Of a stretch of DNA of 64,000 nucleotides, positions 29,962-41,937 are shown one piece after another (positions within the stretch are counted from its first letter, which is position 1; every line of letters starts with the position of its first letter). The notes beneath the pieces were generated by a model. The model was not told the origin of the DNA and made no database searches. It saw nothing but the letters and a program-made list of their open reading frames with translations. The stretch is taken from the NCBI GenBank assembly GCA_963978895.1, contig OZ022242.1, forward strand, positions 26,640,424 to 26,704,423. The letters run 5' to 3'. Source of the DNA: Erpobdella octoculata (taxonomy: Eukaryota; Annelida; Clitellata; Hirudinida; Erpobdellidae). A program made the position numbers and the translations under genes.

Positions 29962-30538
29962 AGCACGCTCCACATCGACAAACTAGATACGACCCAACAA
30001 CATAACACAGGAAAATCAGATCAAATCGGTCGGTGTGAACTAGTCACGCACACACCCGACACGACTGGCACGTTGTAATCGCGTGTATTTTACATTTTGA
30101 CCCAGTTTTTTCCCCAACCAATCACGAGAAAGTATGTCAGGTGAAAGGTTGAAAATGGCAGCTTCATATGCTTCATCCATAGACATATCTATGGCCTCAT
30201 CTATATTATCTATAGTGTTTGTATATCGAAATAATAAATTATTAATTTAATTTAATTTAAATTAAATTATTTTTTCAATTTTTATTTTTATTATTTAACA
30301 GTTTTTTTTTAAAGACAAGTACTTTTCTTCAAGAAAGTTCTTAACGCTGATTCGTTGGCACTCGGCAAGCTTGATAAAACTCAGTCTCATGTATTAAACG
30401 GGGAAATACATGCGACTGGGTCAAAATCCAGGCGTGCGGAGTCGCAAGGCTATACCACATCTACAAACTCCGATCGCACTGGACGTGTCAGATTTTATCG
30501 GGTTGCGTCAACTCAAGTTTTTCGATGTGGAGCGTGCT
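29962..30538. mobile_element. Harbinger-type MITE, TSD TAA
   Basis: The 577-bp insert has perfect 17-bp inverted ends AGCACGCTCCACATCGA and 3-bp flanks TAA (29959-29961, 30539-30541). That matches the TWA target preference of PIF/Harbinger elements. The homologous site in copy 2 (about 48278) is empty. A 72-codon frame inside is not gene-like. Confidence 0.85.
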
Positions 30539-31097
30539 TAAGCCAGCAGTACCGCCGTGGCAATAACCGGTAAAATTGCTATTGTGCCGGCATGAAATGT
30601 ATGTTGGCGGTCATTTTTGTAATAATTTTTTTCTAATTATTTTGCAGGACCACGGCGGTTTTTTTTATAAAAATAATTTTTTATGAATAATTTGCAGAGC
30701 CACGCCGGTTTTTTTCTGTAATTATTTTCTAATGAATATTTTTTAGAACAACCAAAATCAGCGACTAGGACTAGAATAACTTATGAGAACAGGCTTCTCA
30801 AATAGAGAAATGTTAAGAAGTTAGTGATAGAGTGGTATGCAAAAAAATAAAGGTGAACCAACTACGCCACTTGCTGGGAAATTAAATAGAAGTTTTAGTG
30901 AGCTTGCGACGACGCTTCTGGAATAGTATAAGTTTTTTTGCGTCATTAACTAGCGCTTGCAAATATCTGTTTGCCCTTCCCCGTTACGCTTTCGGGCTTG
31001 AAAAAACTGCTTGGGTGATTTCGTCGCTGTCATCGTGACGTAACTGTACATCGACCAGTCATTACGGTGTGCTCGTGCTACAGGTTTAGACAATTTT

Positions 31098-31894
31098 TAC
31101 CAATGCTTTTATTAACTCGTCGTCTCTGTTTCTCTGTCTGTCTGTTTCTCTGTCTGTTTCAAATCTTGCAATCAATTTTTGAGTCACTTCCTGATGATAG
31201 ATTTTTTTCAAATTTTGCATACATGCTCAAAATAGAAGACAATGCAATATTTAATTATTAGTTTTACAATAAGTCAATTAATTTAGTTAATTTTCTTGAG
31301 GGTTTTATCGAGGGGTTTCTTGAGGGTTTTCTTGAGGGTTTTCTTGAGGGTTTTCTTGAGGGTTTTCTTGAGGGTTTTCTTGACCACAAAACGCTAACTG
31401 GCAGACTATTTTACCAACTTAACACGAACCACACTCACTGACCGCGATTCTCAAGCGTGTACGAAATTTTCATGAAAATAGTTGAGATATTTAAATTCGA
31501 TGCTTTTTGATGATATTTTTATTATTATTACCAATGCTTTTATTAACTCGTCGTCTCTGTTTCTCTGTCTGTCTGTTTGTTTCTCTGTCTGTTTGTTTCT
31601 CTGTCTGTTTCAAATCTTGCAATCAATTTTTGAATTACTTCCTGATGATGATAGATTTTTTTCAAATTTTGCATACATGCTCAAAATAGAAGACAATGCA
31701 ATATTCAATTATTAGTTTTACAATAAGTCAATTAATTTAGTTAATTTTAATTAATTTCGATATTTCGATATAATTAAGATATTTCGACTTTAATATAAAA
31801 TAAAAGAGTAATATAAGAAAAAATTGATTGCAAAATTTGTGTTTTAATTACATATAAGAGCATTGGTTTTAAAAATTCGTTTTTAATTTACTTG
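31098..31894. mobile_element. ACC...CTTG repeat, dimeric copy
   Basis: It starts TACCAATGCTTTTATTAAC and ends TTTTAATTTACTTG, inserted in a T run. Copy 2 of the surrounding unit lacks it at 51172-51181. Two internal copies of the same ~390-bp segment are separated by about six TTGAGGGTTTTC units (31288-31380). Confidence 0.8.
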
Positions 31895-32252
31895 TTTTCA
31901 TTATAGTGTAAATAAAATTAACAATAAAAAAATTACAACTAATTGCATGAGTACACTTTTTATTACTAGTCTGGCACAAAACCAGTTGATATGAAACAAG
32001 TAAAGAAAAAAACGAGTTTTTCAAAAGAAACTTTTATTTCAAGTAAACTTGATTTGCAAATCCAAAAGACAAACAGAAAAGTTTGTGACAACAATAATAA
32101 TAATAATAATAATAATAAAACAAATCAAAACATTTTGTAACTGCCACAACAGTGGGTGCAAAAAAAAGCCCTGCTAGTTGGTGTTTTATTAATTTTCTGG
32201 CAAAAAAATGCACCCACTGCAGGAAGCAGTCACACATAATCGTGTCCCCTAT

Positions 32253-33148
32253 GTTTGCATCTCTTCGACACGTTCTTCTACAGGTGTAGTTTGGATGCTC
32301 CTTCTTCGTTTTTTACTGTAAAAATTGAATACATTAAAAATTAGTTTTCTGTTGTTTACTTGTAACACAATTTGAAAGTTATTTTAACTTACTCAATTCT
32401 AAAACTTTGGTCCACGCATCCACAGCAAGCAGGCCTTTGAACAATGGAAGATGTTCAGACACTTCCGGCTCTGTTATGGCTGTGGAGACATCTATAAACG
32501 GACTCACGCTTTCAACGAGGCATCCCTCCTTCACCACCCTTCCAGCCTCCTCTTCACCGAGAATCCACGAAAGAAACACTAATTAAGAAAAAAAAAGTTA
32601 AAAACAAAAATGATTTCTTTACTCAAATTTTGAAACTTACGCTTTTTTTCATTCTTTTTCCAGCATAGCTAAAAATTTTCGCGGCAGCTTCTTATAATGG
32701 TCCAAGCGGCGGGTTTTTCTGGGCCTTCTGGGACCACGAGCAACTTTCGGAAGCTCGAGTCCTGACAATTCTATCAATGGCTGGTTCGGTTGCTCAGTGT
32801 CAGCTTTATCCAACCGCCGCCGCTTGTTTACCGGCTGATCCACTATTCCAAAAGCAAAATTATTTTAATAGCTTATAACAAAAAGTTACCTTATAACATT
32901 TAATATTTACCTAGGTTGAATTGAAAATCTTTCTTTTGTTGGATACAATTTTGGAGAACACGAAATGTTGCCAGGTACTTCTCATACGTGGGCTTTCACA
33001 AATCCTGCATGGCGTTGGCCAGTGAACGAAACAAGAGGTGGGCCTCCATAAAAATCTCCTCCCGAGTCATTGTTTTTCGCCTTTCTCTAATATTTTCCAT
33101 TGCAATTGGCGTCCAATTGTCGGGACAAGGTGGATTTTCTTCTTCTTC
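32253..33148 (-). pseudogene. decayed intron-containing gene in the 3.4-kb unit, copy 1
   Basis: Four exon-like blocks have GT/AG edges. A, 33148-32911: NWTPIAMENIRERRKTMTRE, EIFMEAHLLFRSLANAMQDL, in-frame TGA, KPTYEKYLATFRVLQNC. B, 32842-32641: DQPVNKRRRLDKADTEQPNQ with a basic stretch, ending LEKE and TGA. C, 32578-32393: WILGEEEAGRVVKEGCLVES. D, from 32315: short, basic (KKRRRS or IKNEEG depending on phase). AATAAA-type signal near 32190. The two internal TGAs and the mismatch in phase between B and C indicate decay. I recognise no domain. Copy 2 differs by mostly amino-acid-changing substitutions. Confidence 0.55.
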
Positions 33149-33212
33149 CTGTTGAAAAAAACAATAATATTTTTTAAGGGGCGCCAAAAAATTAACCAGG
33201 CATTTTAAAAAT

Positions 33213-33631
33213 TTGCGACCGGAAGCGGGAAATCTACCGGAAGCGGGAGAGCAATCAGGAACGAGAAAGCGACCGGAAGCGGGAAATCAATTTTTATGGG
33301 GCGCCAAAAAATTAAGCAGGCATTTTAAAAATTTGCAAGGAGGAACGAGAAAGCGACAGGAAGCGGGAAATCGACCAGGAAAGCAGGGGTGGACATGTGT
33401 TCCGGGCGCTTTTTTAATTGGGCGCCAAAAAATTAAGGAGGCATTTGAAAAATTTGCAATCGGGAAAGCGACCGGGAGAGGGAGAGCAAGCAGGAACGAG
33501 AAAGCAACCGGAAGCGGGAAAGCGACCGGGGGCGGGAAATCGACCGGGAGCGGGAGAGCAAGCAAGGAAGGAAACGGGAGCGAGAAAAACGATAGGAAAA
33601 CCTTTAAAACACCGGGTACCCCGCTAGTATA
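33213..33631 (+). repeat. GGAAGCGGGAAA minisatellite and Helitron family-1 3' end
   Basis: Three GGGGCGCCAAAAAATTAA-led blocks alternate with GACCGGAAGCGGGAAAGC units, and the stretch ends ACACCGGGTACCCCGCTAG. Arg/Gly/Glu-rich frames here are artefacts of the repeat. Confidence 0.65.
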
Positions 33632-34555
33632 AAACTTAACTTAACGACACTTTGTTCAGCTGCAATACACAACAGACAATCAAAATTTATCACAAATGTT
33701 GAACACGCCTGGCGCTGAATGCAAGAAAGGAGTGGAATTTCTGCCAATTAGGAACCGATAGCAGATCATTAACAATATGCACTGATGTTTATCTTGGACC
33801 TGCACGCGATTTACAGTTTATATAAACAATTTTAATTTGCGTAATATTAATACTATTCTAATTCTACTGCTAGAAAATATTTTAAATCAACAAATGCATT
33901 TGCAATTTAAAATTAATCGTAACAACGGCGGGAATTATCGATTACTATATTATTATCTATGCTAGAAAATATTTTAATTACGTATTTGTTTAAACTTAGA
34001 AATAGAAAATGTAAAAAAACAGATTTTGATACAATTATTGATAAGTTCGCGGCGGGAAATCAAGTGAGGAAGGAAACGGGAGTGAGAGAAATAAAGAAAC
34101 ACCACGGTAGTAATAGATAATAATTTAATTTTAATAAATCAATTTACCCTGTTTTCTTGCATGAAAGGAATCACTGATTACAGAACGCGAGAACGAAATG
34201 CACAGAAAGAGACGAGAGCACATGACGAGAGAGATACGGTTATGGCGGATTTTCTTAGCTCGCTGATTTTATATACTGTGCGTCACCTAGGCTGCAATTT
34301 TCCCGCCATTCTCCGGAGGCCTAGCCACCGAAATTCTGAAATCGTGAATCAAAAGATAAAAATAAACTATGCAGGCAGTCTGCCTGAAGACGACACATTA
34401 TTTTGTTAATTATAAATATTGGATTAAATAAAGATTATTGTATTAATTATTTAATAATTTATTTGCTGCTATTGCACCGGCGGTGACCGATTATTTCCCC
34501 GGCAATCCCGCCGGTGAAATAATCGGTAAAATTGCTACTGCGCCGGCATTGATGT

Positions 34556-35050
34556 GGTAATAGTTATAACGGTGAATGATCAATTACAAAAATTGGAATT
34601 CAGCCATCCAAGGAATACTAGATTTAATTATCATTGTTATAAAAGCTTTGTGTACTTTCAGTGCAATTATTTTGTAGGTGATAAAGTTACAGAGCAACAA
34701 GGCCACAGAAGATTTTTTCTTATGTATGATTTAGATTTTAAATCCCATTTTCAAATGAAGAAGTCAACATTTGAGGTAATTTACAATAGTTTAAAATCCC
34801 TTATTTGTAAAACTTGTAGACTAATACTATTTTTTTTCTTAAGGGAGGTTTAGAAGGTTGAAGTACCTAGATGTTGCCTGCCCAAGAACTGCTTCCACAA
34901 TGGTCTTGACAGCTTGTTGCTTACACAACCTTTGCCTGGATTGATGATTTAGTTGATTTCAAAGAGAGCAACACCAATGATGATCACTCATTTACCCCTT
35001 TGGAAAAAGATTTGAAAGCTAACTCGAAAAAAGAATTTAATAACACAACA
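34556..35050 (+). pseudogene. PIF/Harbinger-like transposase, core deleted
   Basis: The N-terminal part reads GHRRFFLMYDLDFKSHFQMK then KSTFEVIYNSL, like the ..F..HFRM...TFE.LL... start of Harbinger transposases. Directly after 34850 a second piece reads RRLKYLDVACPRTASTMVLT then ACCLHNLCLD, the C-terminal ACC.LHN.C motif of DDE_Tnp_4 transposases. The whole catalytic DDE centre between them is missing and stops follow. It abuts the right end of the 3.4-kb unit. Confidence 0.6.
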
Positions 35051-36703
35051 ACTTTTTAATTAAATTTGTTTATTTTGATTTAAATAAATTTGTTCCATCA
35101 ATTTTAAATTTCTTTGTTAACGTCTATAATTATAAGTCCAAAGAATTGTTCATCCTTTTCTTGTTAAATCCTTTATATTATTTTCGATTGTCTTCCCGTC
35201 TGTCTGTCTGTCTTCCTGTCGGTCACAAACTTTGAGTCTCAAAATTAACTCACTTCCCGTTATCCGATCGAGCTGAAATTTGGCACATCGACTTGGGCTG
35301 CGAGACAATTGAATCTATCAAAATTTCAGTTTGATCGGATATTGTATAATTAAGTTTTTCGAAAAACACCAAATTTTAACGGATTTTTAATTTTTGAATT
35401 TGGCTCTGGGCTGTAAAAGGAATTAGTAATTAAAAATCTAGGATCGTATATAAAGGATTTATAATAAAAACTTTGTTTTTATGGGTTAGTTTTTTTTCCT
35501 GTTGAGTTCTTGAATTGTCTCAGGAACCAAGTCTAAGAAAACAGGAAAACTACCTTTAAATCTATAATAACTTTTAAAAAATTTATAGCAATATCATACC
35601 AACTGCTAGGAGCCAAACAGTTTGTGATGGAGGGCCGACAACGCTGATCATGCTCCCACTTTTGTCTATCACAGCTGCAAAACAAAACTTAGTGCTACAA
35701 ATAGTTAATAGTTAAAAGATGATTTTAAGGTCCATAGTCATCCAGCCTAAGCCATCTCTGTCTATTAAAGTTGCAAAACTTTCTACTTTATTATACAGAA
35801 CATGATTAAGCCAATAGTCATTCAGGGTTCAATCCCATATAATCCCCTCACCAACTCATTGGACTGCCTTCTTGCATAACTTCAGATGAATAAACATTAT
35901 CTGCTATTTAATTGATACATTAAATTGATACATACATTAAATATAATTTGCTGCAACTCAAAACACCAGTTTTGTCCAGTAGTAATGCAGACATATGTGA
36001 CTCTCAATAAACTGTACAATTCATTTTGTGGGAGGATGCCTCCATGATTACAGGGGACCATTAAATAAAGTGTTCAAGTACAACATCATCACATAAAAAT
36101 TCTGTTTAGAGTCAGTCTAGACTCTAGACCTTACCATGATCATACGAATCTTGAAAAAAAAAATCATTTCATTTAAATATGAGGATTCACAATTAAACAG
36201 GTTTAGTATTGATTCATGACATGATTAGCTTATAAACTATTAAACAATAAAAATAAATCACAAGATTGAAAATAAAAGATGGGTGGTTGTTGAAATTTAT
36301 TATACAGCCAATTATTAGAACATATGAGTGGTAAGCACAGTTTATTTTGATAAGAGTAAAAAATTATCAAGGTTGGTTCAACCATTGTGAAGGAAGATAA
36401 ACATCTTATGTTAATTTTAGAAGCATCAATGTAAAGGTGAACCTTTGAAATGAGCAATTTTTTGAGCCCATCAAAAGCCAAATAAAACTTGACTTTAAAG
36501 CTAAAACACTACACTTTATTGATTGCTTTGTGAAAAAACTAAGCAACGAAATTTTAAACTATCTCAGACAAAAGCCTAACAACCTAGGTAAACCATATCA
36601 CGACGTTTTACTAAAATAAAATCAAAATACTAACTTTCAGCAATAAACCTCTCCGCTTCCACAATATTAGAAAATCTAAGTTTTAAATTCAAATGAAAAC
36701 CGT
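35051..36703. other. RTE-like tail fragment, then no recognisable gene
   Basis: 35190-35360 has GTCTGTCTGTCTGTCTTCC followed by GAGCTGAAATTTGGCACAT and ATCAAAATTTCAGTTTGATC, a style common at 3' ends of RTE-type or SINE elements. The remainder has no supported gene. Confidence 0.4.
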
Positions 36704-38615
36704 CAGGGCCGTAACCAGGAATTTGGAAGTGGGGGGGCCGAAGAACTTTTTGGGGGGCACTGTATAAATTTTATAATCACATAAATTGCACATTCCAGTG
36801 ATTTAACCCCCAAAATGTGTTTCACGCAAAAAACAGGTTTAGCGAATGAAATTTGAATCTTAATCTACCATATTTAATTGAATTTGAAAATATTCTGAAT
36901 CAACATGTAAAAAAACACATCATATGGATCATAATGTCAGAGAACAATACGGCGCGATTTTTGGGCAAACTTTTCTATGAAAGTGTTCAAATCTACTTTT
37001 AGCGTAAAATCCTTTTCAAAAACAGGTAGTATACAAATTTAAATTTACGCTCAAGGCCCATTGGTTGGCGATAAGGCCGCAGAATCCGCGTGAGAGTGGA
37101 GAAACTGCTCTCGCACGAAGCAGTCGACACACCGATGGTGATTGCTTAGGCATACAGCTGATACACATTTGGAAATGCATCGCGGTACTGCAGCATTGCA
37201 TATGTTGCTCCTTCCTACGACGAATTTGGCTGGAATTTTTTACGGCACAGTCGTATTGCACTAGGCAATTCGCTATGGAGGGCAACTTGGTCGAGGCAAA
37301 AGAGCTGGCTGAGTGGTTCAAAGCACTTCTCATCAAGAATGTTCTGAGATGATGGAACGAAAGATTCTACAGCTTGAAACAAAGCCAAGTTGGACTCCAC
37401 AAATTGGTGGTTCATTTCAAAATGGTGTTGTAGAGCTCATGAGCTCGCGTAAAGTAACTTTAGAACCAATAACATGGTAATGACCCAAAGTGGAGCTGAC
37501 CACAGAGCCGGTCAGCCAGGTGCTCTGAACTCGTTTGCACTTTACTGACACTACATGGTCATCCTCATTTGATGAAAAACCAGCAGCATCTGCCATTTGA
37601 TCAAAAACCTCTGCAGACCACAAAGCAAGAAGGCTCTCTTTAGCTGTGGAGATCAGTTCCATAGCAAGAGACACGTTGCACAAGCGACCTTGCAACAAAA
37701 CACTGACCGTTGACGGCAAGCTCAGTATTTTGACAATGGCATTTGAAAAAATCCTTCTTTTAAACTTTATTGAGCAGCCCAGCTGCTTCAACCGACACAT
37801 CAACCGGAGCTTTTTCTAAGTTGGCAACAATTTCGAGGATCTGCAAAATTTCCTTTCTGTTGTTTTTGACAACCATTGCAGATTTATAAGGGCCAGTCCA
37901 TCTTTGAGCAAGTAACCGCTTTATTGTGTCACCTACATAAAATTGCTTATATAAGTTAAAAAGTTGTTTATCTTTATCTTTGATTCCACAGCGTGCGCAA
38001 CCACATGATGGAGTTGGCGATGCAGTGCATGTACGGAATTCGGCGGCCCAGAGTGTCTTGCAATATTTTCTGGACACCTTTCTCCGCCGTTCATTATACT
38101 GGCGTCGTCATAGCATTTACTCAAAATTCGAGCGGGATCCAGCTGCTGAGCCTGAAGCTCTGTAAGCAGCAAACGTGTCAGGCTTTTAGAATCTAACTCA
38201 CTAGCCTCGATCATTGATATCATGTGCTCTATTGTCTTTCCACAACGCACATAGCGAATGACAATCGACATATCCTCAACATTGCACTGATCTTGAGTTT
38301 CGTGGCACTTGATCGAATACCAGTTAATGTCAGACTCTTTGCATTCTTCGACAATCAAAACTTGTACCACCTGTGCCATCAATTCGATTACTTCGTTTTG
38401 GATAAGAGACGACATGTACTTGGCATTTTGAGGCATGTTTTTTAAATCATACACAATTTATCATCCTTCGCTTACATTTGCTTTGTTGAACTATACAGCA
38501 ATACAAAAACTGGGGGGGCCTGATTGAGCTGGGGAGACCCAACCAAAACTGGGGGGGCTTAAACAAAACTGGGGGGGCCCAGGCCCCCCCGGCCCCATAG
38601 CTGGTTACGGCCCTG
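36704..38615. mobile_element. hAT element, TSD AAAACCGT
   Basis: The 1912-bp element has TIRs CAGGGCCGTAACCAG / CTGGTTACGGCCCTG and an exact 8-bp duplication AAAACCGT (36696-36703, 38616-38623). GGGGGGCC-rich subterminal repeats lie at both ends. It carries a broken minus-strand transposase. Confidence 0.95.
37040..38454 (-). pseudogene. hAT transposase, DUF4371/ZMYM-like type, frameshifted
   Basis: Frame 38454-37933 reads IKCHETQDQCNVEDMSIVIR, then ILSKCYDDASIMNGGERCPE, then HALHRQLHHVVAHA. These match D..TDVS..EQL.I..RYV, CYDGA..MSG and (V)HC.AH.LNL of DUF4371-containing hAT transposases, with substitutions at catalytic positions. After a frameshift, KRLLAQRWTGPYKSAMVVKN (the RW region) and LSLPSTVSVLLQGRLCNVSL follow. 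Near 37155-37040 the third frame keeps ITIGVSTASCESSFSTLTRI, the hATC dimerisation motif. All landmarks are present in order but in at least three frames, so the copy is dead but nearly full length for the family. Confidence 0.85.
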
Positions 38616-38623
38616 AAAACCGT

Positions 38624-39080
38624 CCTTTCGAACTAAGAAAGTCTCGTCTGCAATGGTATGGCGGTGGCCATCTTAAATTTTATCAATCAATCCGCCCTTA
38701 AGCAGGATTTATCGGATGTACATCCGATGACTAAGGGATGTATTTAACAACGCGCGACACTTCAACCCCGGATGTAATTAACAACGCATTTTTGCTCATC
38801 GGATAAATCCGATTAACATATCCGATGAATTTAACAACGCACCCTACATGGGTATGTTATCGCCTTTTTTTATACCTATAAGTAAAAAAAGAAGTGCATC
38901 CGATTGCACAACAACTTTGAGGCATAGTTTTCAAATTTATCAATTAATTAACTGAAACTCAAATTTATATTACGTTGAATGAATTTGGACCGCAGTAACT
39001 TCGATTAAATAATGCGAATGTACTATGGTAACGACTGTTTTGCCCACATCGATTTCGCGCCAGAGAGATGTGAAATCCAG
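38624..39080. other. repeat of ATCCGAT words; no gene
   Basis: 38700-38840 contains several copies of ATCGGAT / ATCCGAT and TTTAACAACGC in both orientations, probably a decayed inverted-repeat element. Confidence 0.4.
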
Positions 39081-39246
39081 TAGAATTGAGAAAAATACTC
39101 CTTATTAAACTTTGGGGTGGAGTAAAGATTTTTGGATGTTCATTAAAAGACCATTAGATGATTAAGTGACACTTTAAATGATTGTTTAATAGTGGATAGT
39201 TACTGAGATATAGCGGTTGACTTAAGGAGTATTTTTCTCAATTCTA
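39081..39246. mobile_element. 166-bp MITE with 24-bp TIRs
   Basis: Ends TAGAATTGAGAAAAATACTC and its reverse complement are exact over about 24 bp. If the outer TA is the target duplication this fits Tc1/mariner-type MITEs. Its interior (GTGGAGTAAAGATTTTTGGA ... AGTTACTGAGATAT) recurs at 39311-39416 without the termini. Confidence 0.75.
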
Positions 39247-39419
39247 CTATATATTACTATATAACATATCAGTGCAATTCGCGTCTTTTCCTGACGACTT
39301 ATTAAATATTAAACTTAGGGGTGGAGTAAAGATTTTTGGAAGTTCCTTAAAAGACCACTAGATGATTGTGCGACACTTTAAATGATTGCTTAATAGTGGA
39401 TAGTTACTGAGATATACCT

Positions 39420-41098
39420 AATCCCATACTGCACTGAGGTAAAGCTAGCAGACACTCGTGACACGGTGAAAAGCTTATGAAATGCACGGGGAAAGCTAGC
39501 AGACACTCAAATTATTTTATTTAAATATAAAAAAGAAATATCTGTAATGTTAGACAATTAAATTTTAAAACTGATAGAGTTGAAATAAAAAACCGACAAC
39601 AACGATTTGAAAAGATATTTGAGAATTAATTTGCATTTACCATAAAGTAAACAAAAATGTACGGAAGCACCAAAAATTTAAGAACTCATTTTCAGTAACT
39701 AAAACGTTTTATAAATAATTTTAAGCTTCTATTTTAACTTTATTTGTACTCTTACAACATATACAAAATTCAAAACTTAAAACCAAACCGGACTCCTTAC
39801 TGATTTACAACCGATGTTGCAAAACTTATATGTCTGTAACTATTATTGTGAAGGTTTTTATTTAAATTTTATAATTTAGTTCAGTCATGTTTCTACAAAA
39901 TATCAAAAATTCAGAAGCCGACAATTACTTTTACTACCTAGCAGACACTCAACAAGTAAAGGAATAAACGAGTTTTTCAACACAAACTTTTATTGAAATA
40001 GGGTTAGAAATACGAAAGATATTCAAATTAGGTTTTTCGGTTTTTTTCAATTGAATCATGCATTTTCATCCAATATAAAGCTGTGCTAAAAGTTTCAGCT
40101 TCCTAGCTAATCAAAAAGCTTGTTAAATTTTACTTGCAAGATTTGCGTACAGAGATTGCAAGTTGAATAAAAGTTTGTAAATCTAATGCTGTTGAAATCT
40201 GGGATAGTATAATCTTTCAATCCTTTAAAATAATTTAACTGTGTTTGTCAAATCCCTCATATTATTTTCACTGTGTTCAATCAATCAATCAATCAGTATT
40301 TGTTTCGAGACTTTATACGAGAACCAAATTTAAGTCTCGCTATTTTATTTCGATACGAGACTTCTTCCGTAGGCTGTATCGTTTCAATGGCGATACGGGA
40401 TCTCCCGTATCGTTTTGAAATCTAGATTGATTTCGAGATAACGATAAACGATTACGGGACGCAGATGCTTAATAACCACACGTTGTTCTCACGCTGTGTA
40501 AGACGTTGACCTAACAAAAGGTCACAGATCAGATTGGAAAAGGAAATGAGATAGTGTATAGTATTTCATAATATTAATAATCGGTTCCACTCTTTTCGTA
40601 TTAAGACCAGACGTGCTATAAAGAAATTGTGATTGATGGACATTCAGGACCTCTTCTTCAATGTGATTCGAATCAAAAATCTCTTCCAAATAGAATGTTC
40701 ATTTATCCGACTTGCCGCAATTCACAGTTGATGCGTAAAGCAATATCAAAATATTCACGTATTTATATGTTTTCTTACGTTAAAAGTGACGGTTTTTACC
40801 CACTTATATTACTTAATTTGACTTCTCTGTCTGTCTGTATGTATGGCTGTCGTCAAACTTTGTAATCGATTTAAAACTAACTTCCCGATGAGCTAGAGAC
40901 TTGAAAATGTAAGCATACATTTTTCCCCGTGCATTTCATAAGCTTTTCACCATGTTACGAGTGTCTGCTAGCTTTACCTCAGTATACTAAGCGAGTCTGC
41001 CAGCTTAACTCCAGTAACAAGAGTGGGGCAATCCCGAAAATCCTGCCGTTGTTGAATATTCAGCTCCGCCCCGAGGCGGAGATTATTTTATATATACA
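39420..41098. repeat. dispersed repeats including an inverted pair
   Basis: 39428-39500 (GAGGTAAAGCTAGCAGACAC...AATGCACGGGGAAA) is the reverse complement of 40918-40985. 39958-40175 repeats 21825-21900 plus 22515-22620. 40797-41098 (ACTTCTCTGTCTGTCTGTAT...CAGCTCCGCCCCGAGGCGG) recurs at 44299-44600. No gene; the frame 40629-40865 has no known motif. Confidence 0.6.
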
Positions 41099-41937
41099 CT
41101 AGCGGGGTTACCCGGCGTTGCCCGGGGTTTTTTAGAGGTTTTTCTAATGTTTGTCTCTCTCGCTTCCGTTTCCTTCTCCACTTTCCCGTTTTCGTCGCGT
41201 TCCCGGTCGCTTTTCCGCTCTCGGTCGTTTTCCAGCTCCCGTTCGCTTTCCCGCTCAGAAGTTTTGTTATCGATTTTCTCTTTTGCTCGCGTTTCCTTCC
41301 AAGCTTGCTCTCCCGATTCCAGTCGCTTTCCGCGTTCCCGGTCGCTTTCCCGTTCCCGGTCGCTTTCCCGTTCCCGGTGGCTTTTCCGTTCCCGGTCGCT
41401 TTCCCGTTCCCGGTCGCTTTCCCGTTCCCGGTCGCTTTCCCGTTCCCGGTCGCTTTCCCGTTCCCGGTCGCTTTCCCGTTCCCGCTCACGCTTGCTCTCC
41501 CGTTCCCGGTCATGCTTGCTCTCCCATTCCCGGTCACGGTTGCTCTCCCGTTCACGCTCATTTTTTCTTTTCCATTCTTTCATAACTTCTGTTAGCCTAT
41601 AAAACGTAAAATAGATTTGCTAAGACTATATATATATATATATGAATGTTTGTGGGTTAGTTTGTCTATTATAGAAACGGGAAAGCGACCCGGAACGGAC
41701 AGCGAGCGGGAACGGAAAAGCAAGCGTGAGCGGGAATGGGAGAGCAAACGTGAGCGGGAAAGCGACCGGGAGTGGTAAAGCGACCGGGAGCGGGAAAGCG
41801 ACCGGGAGCGGGAAAACGACCGAAAACGGGAAAGCGAACGGGAGTGGGAAAGCAGGTGGGAAAGGAAACGGGAGAGAAAGAGACAAACATTAGAAAAACC
41901 TCTAAAAATCCCGGGCAACGCCGGGTATCTCCGCTAG
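41099..41937. mobile_element. two Helitron family-1 ends, tail to tail
   Basis: CTAGCGGGGTTACCCGGCG at the left and CGCCGGGTATCTCCGCTAG at the right bracket 839 bp. The outer ~60 bp are inverted copies. Inward lie nine near-perfect 18-bp units GTCGCTTTCCCGTTCCCG (41339-41500) and, on the other side, the inverted array (41690-41880). Long Arg/Ser, Arg/Glu or Pro/Phe frames in all phases result from this repeat. Confidence 0.75.

Larger units (their letters stand above)
29737..34555. mobile_element. 3.4-kb composite unit, copy 1 (4819 bp with insertions)
   Basis: The block is homologous to 48055-56890. It begins GGTCGTTGCTATTG and ends in GCGCCGGCATTG. Both ends carry the same ~44-bp satellite (CCGCCGGTGAAATAATCGG, TAAAATTGCTACTGAGCCGG) in direct orientation (29750-29956, 30542-30595, 34480-34550). 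Insertions unique to this copy are a Harbinger MITE and an ACC/CTTG element; subtracting them leaves about 3.44 kb. It carries a decayed spliced gene on the minus strand and, at 33213-33631, a Helitron family-1 end. Whether it is one transposon or a segmental duplication is unresolved. Confidence 0.75.

Noticed and set aside
30355..30573. 72-codon frame with basic C-terminus
   Set aside because: It spans the right terminus of the Harbinger MITE and changes sequence class midway, so it is not a gene.
35600..35674. Possible minus-strand terminal exon after an AG, reading VIDKSGSMISVVGPPSQT
   Set aside because: A second frame is equally open over the same stretch, no partner exon was found, and a similar AG context recurs 90 bp away by chance.
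41083..41918. Long Arg/Ser-, Arg/Glu- and Pro/Phe-rich open frames on both strands (also 23797-24196, 33213-33632, 45724-46157, 55702-55977)
   Set aside because: An 18-bp repeat without stops leaves all frames open; the frames are complementary translations of the same minisatellite and no SR protein gene is supported.
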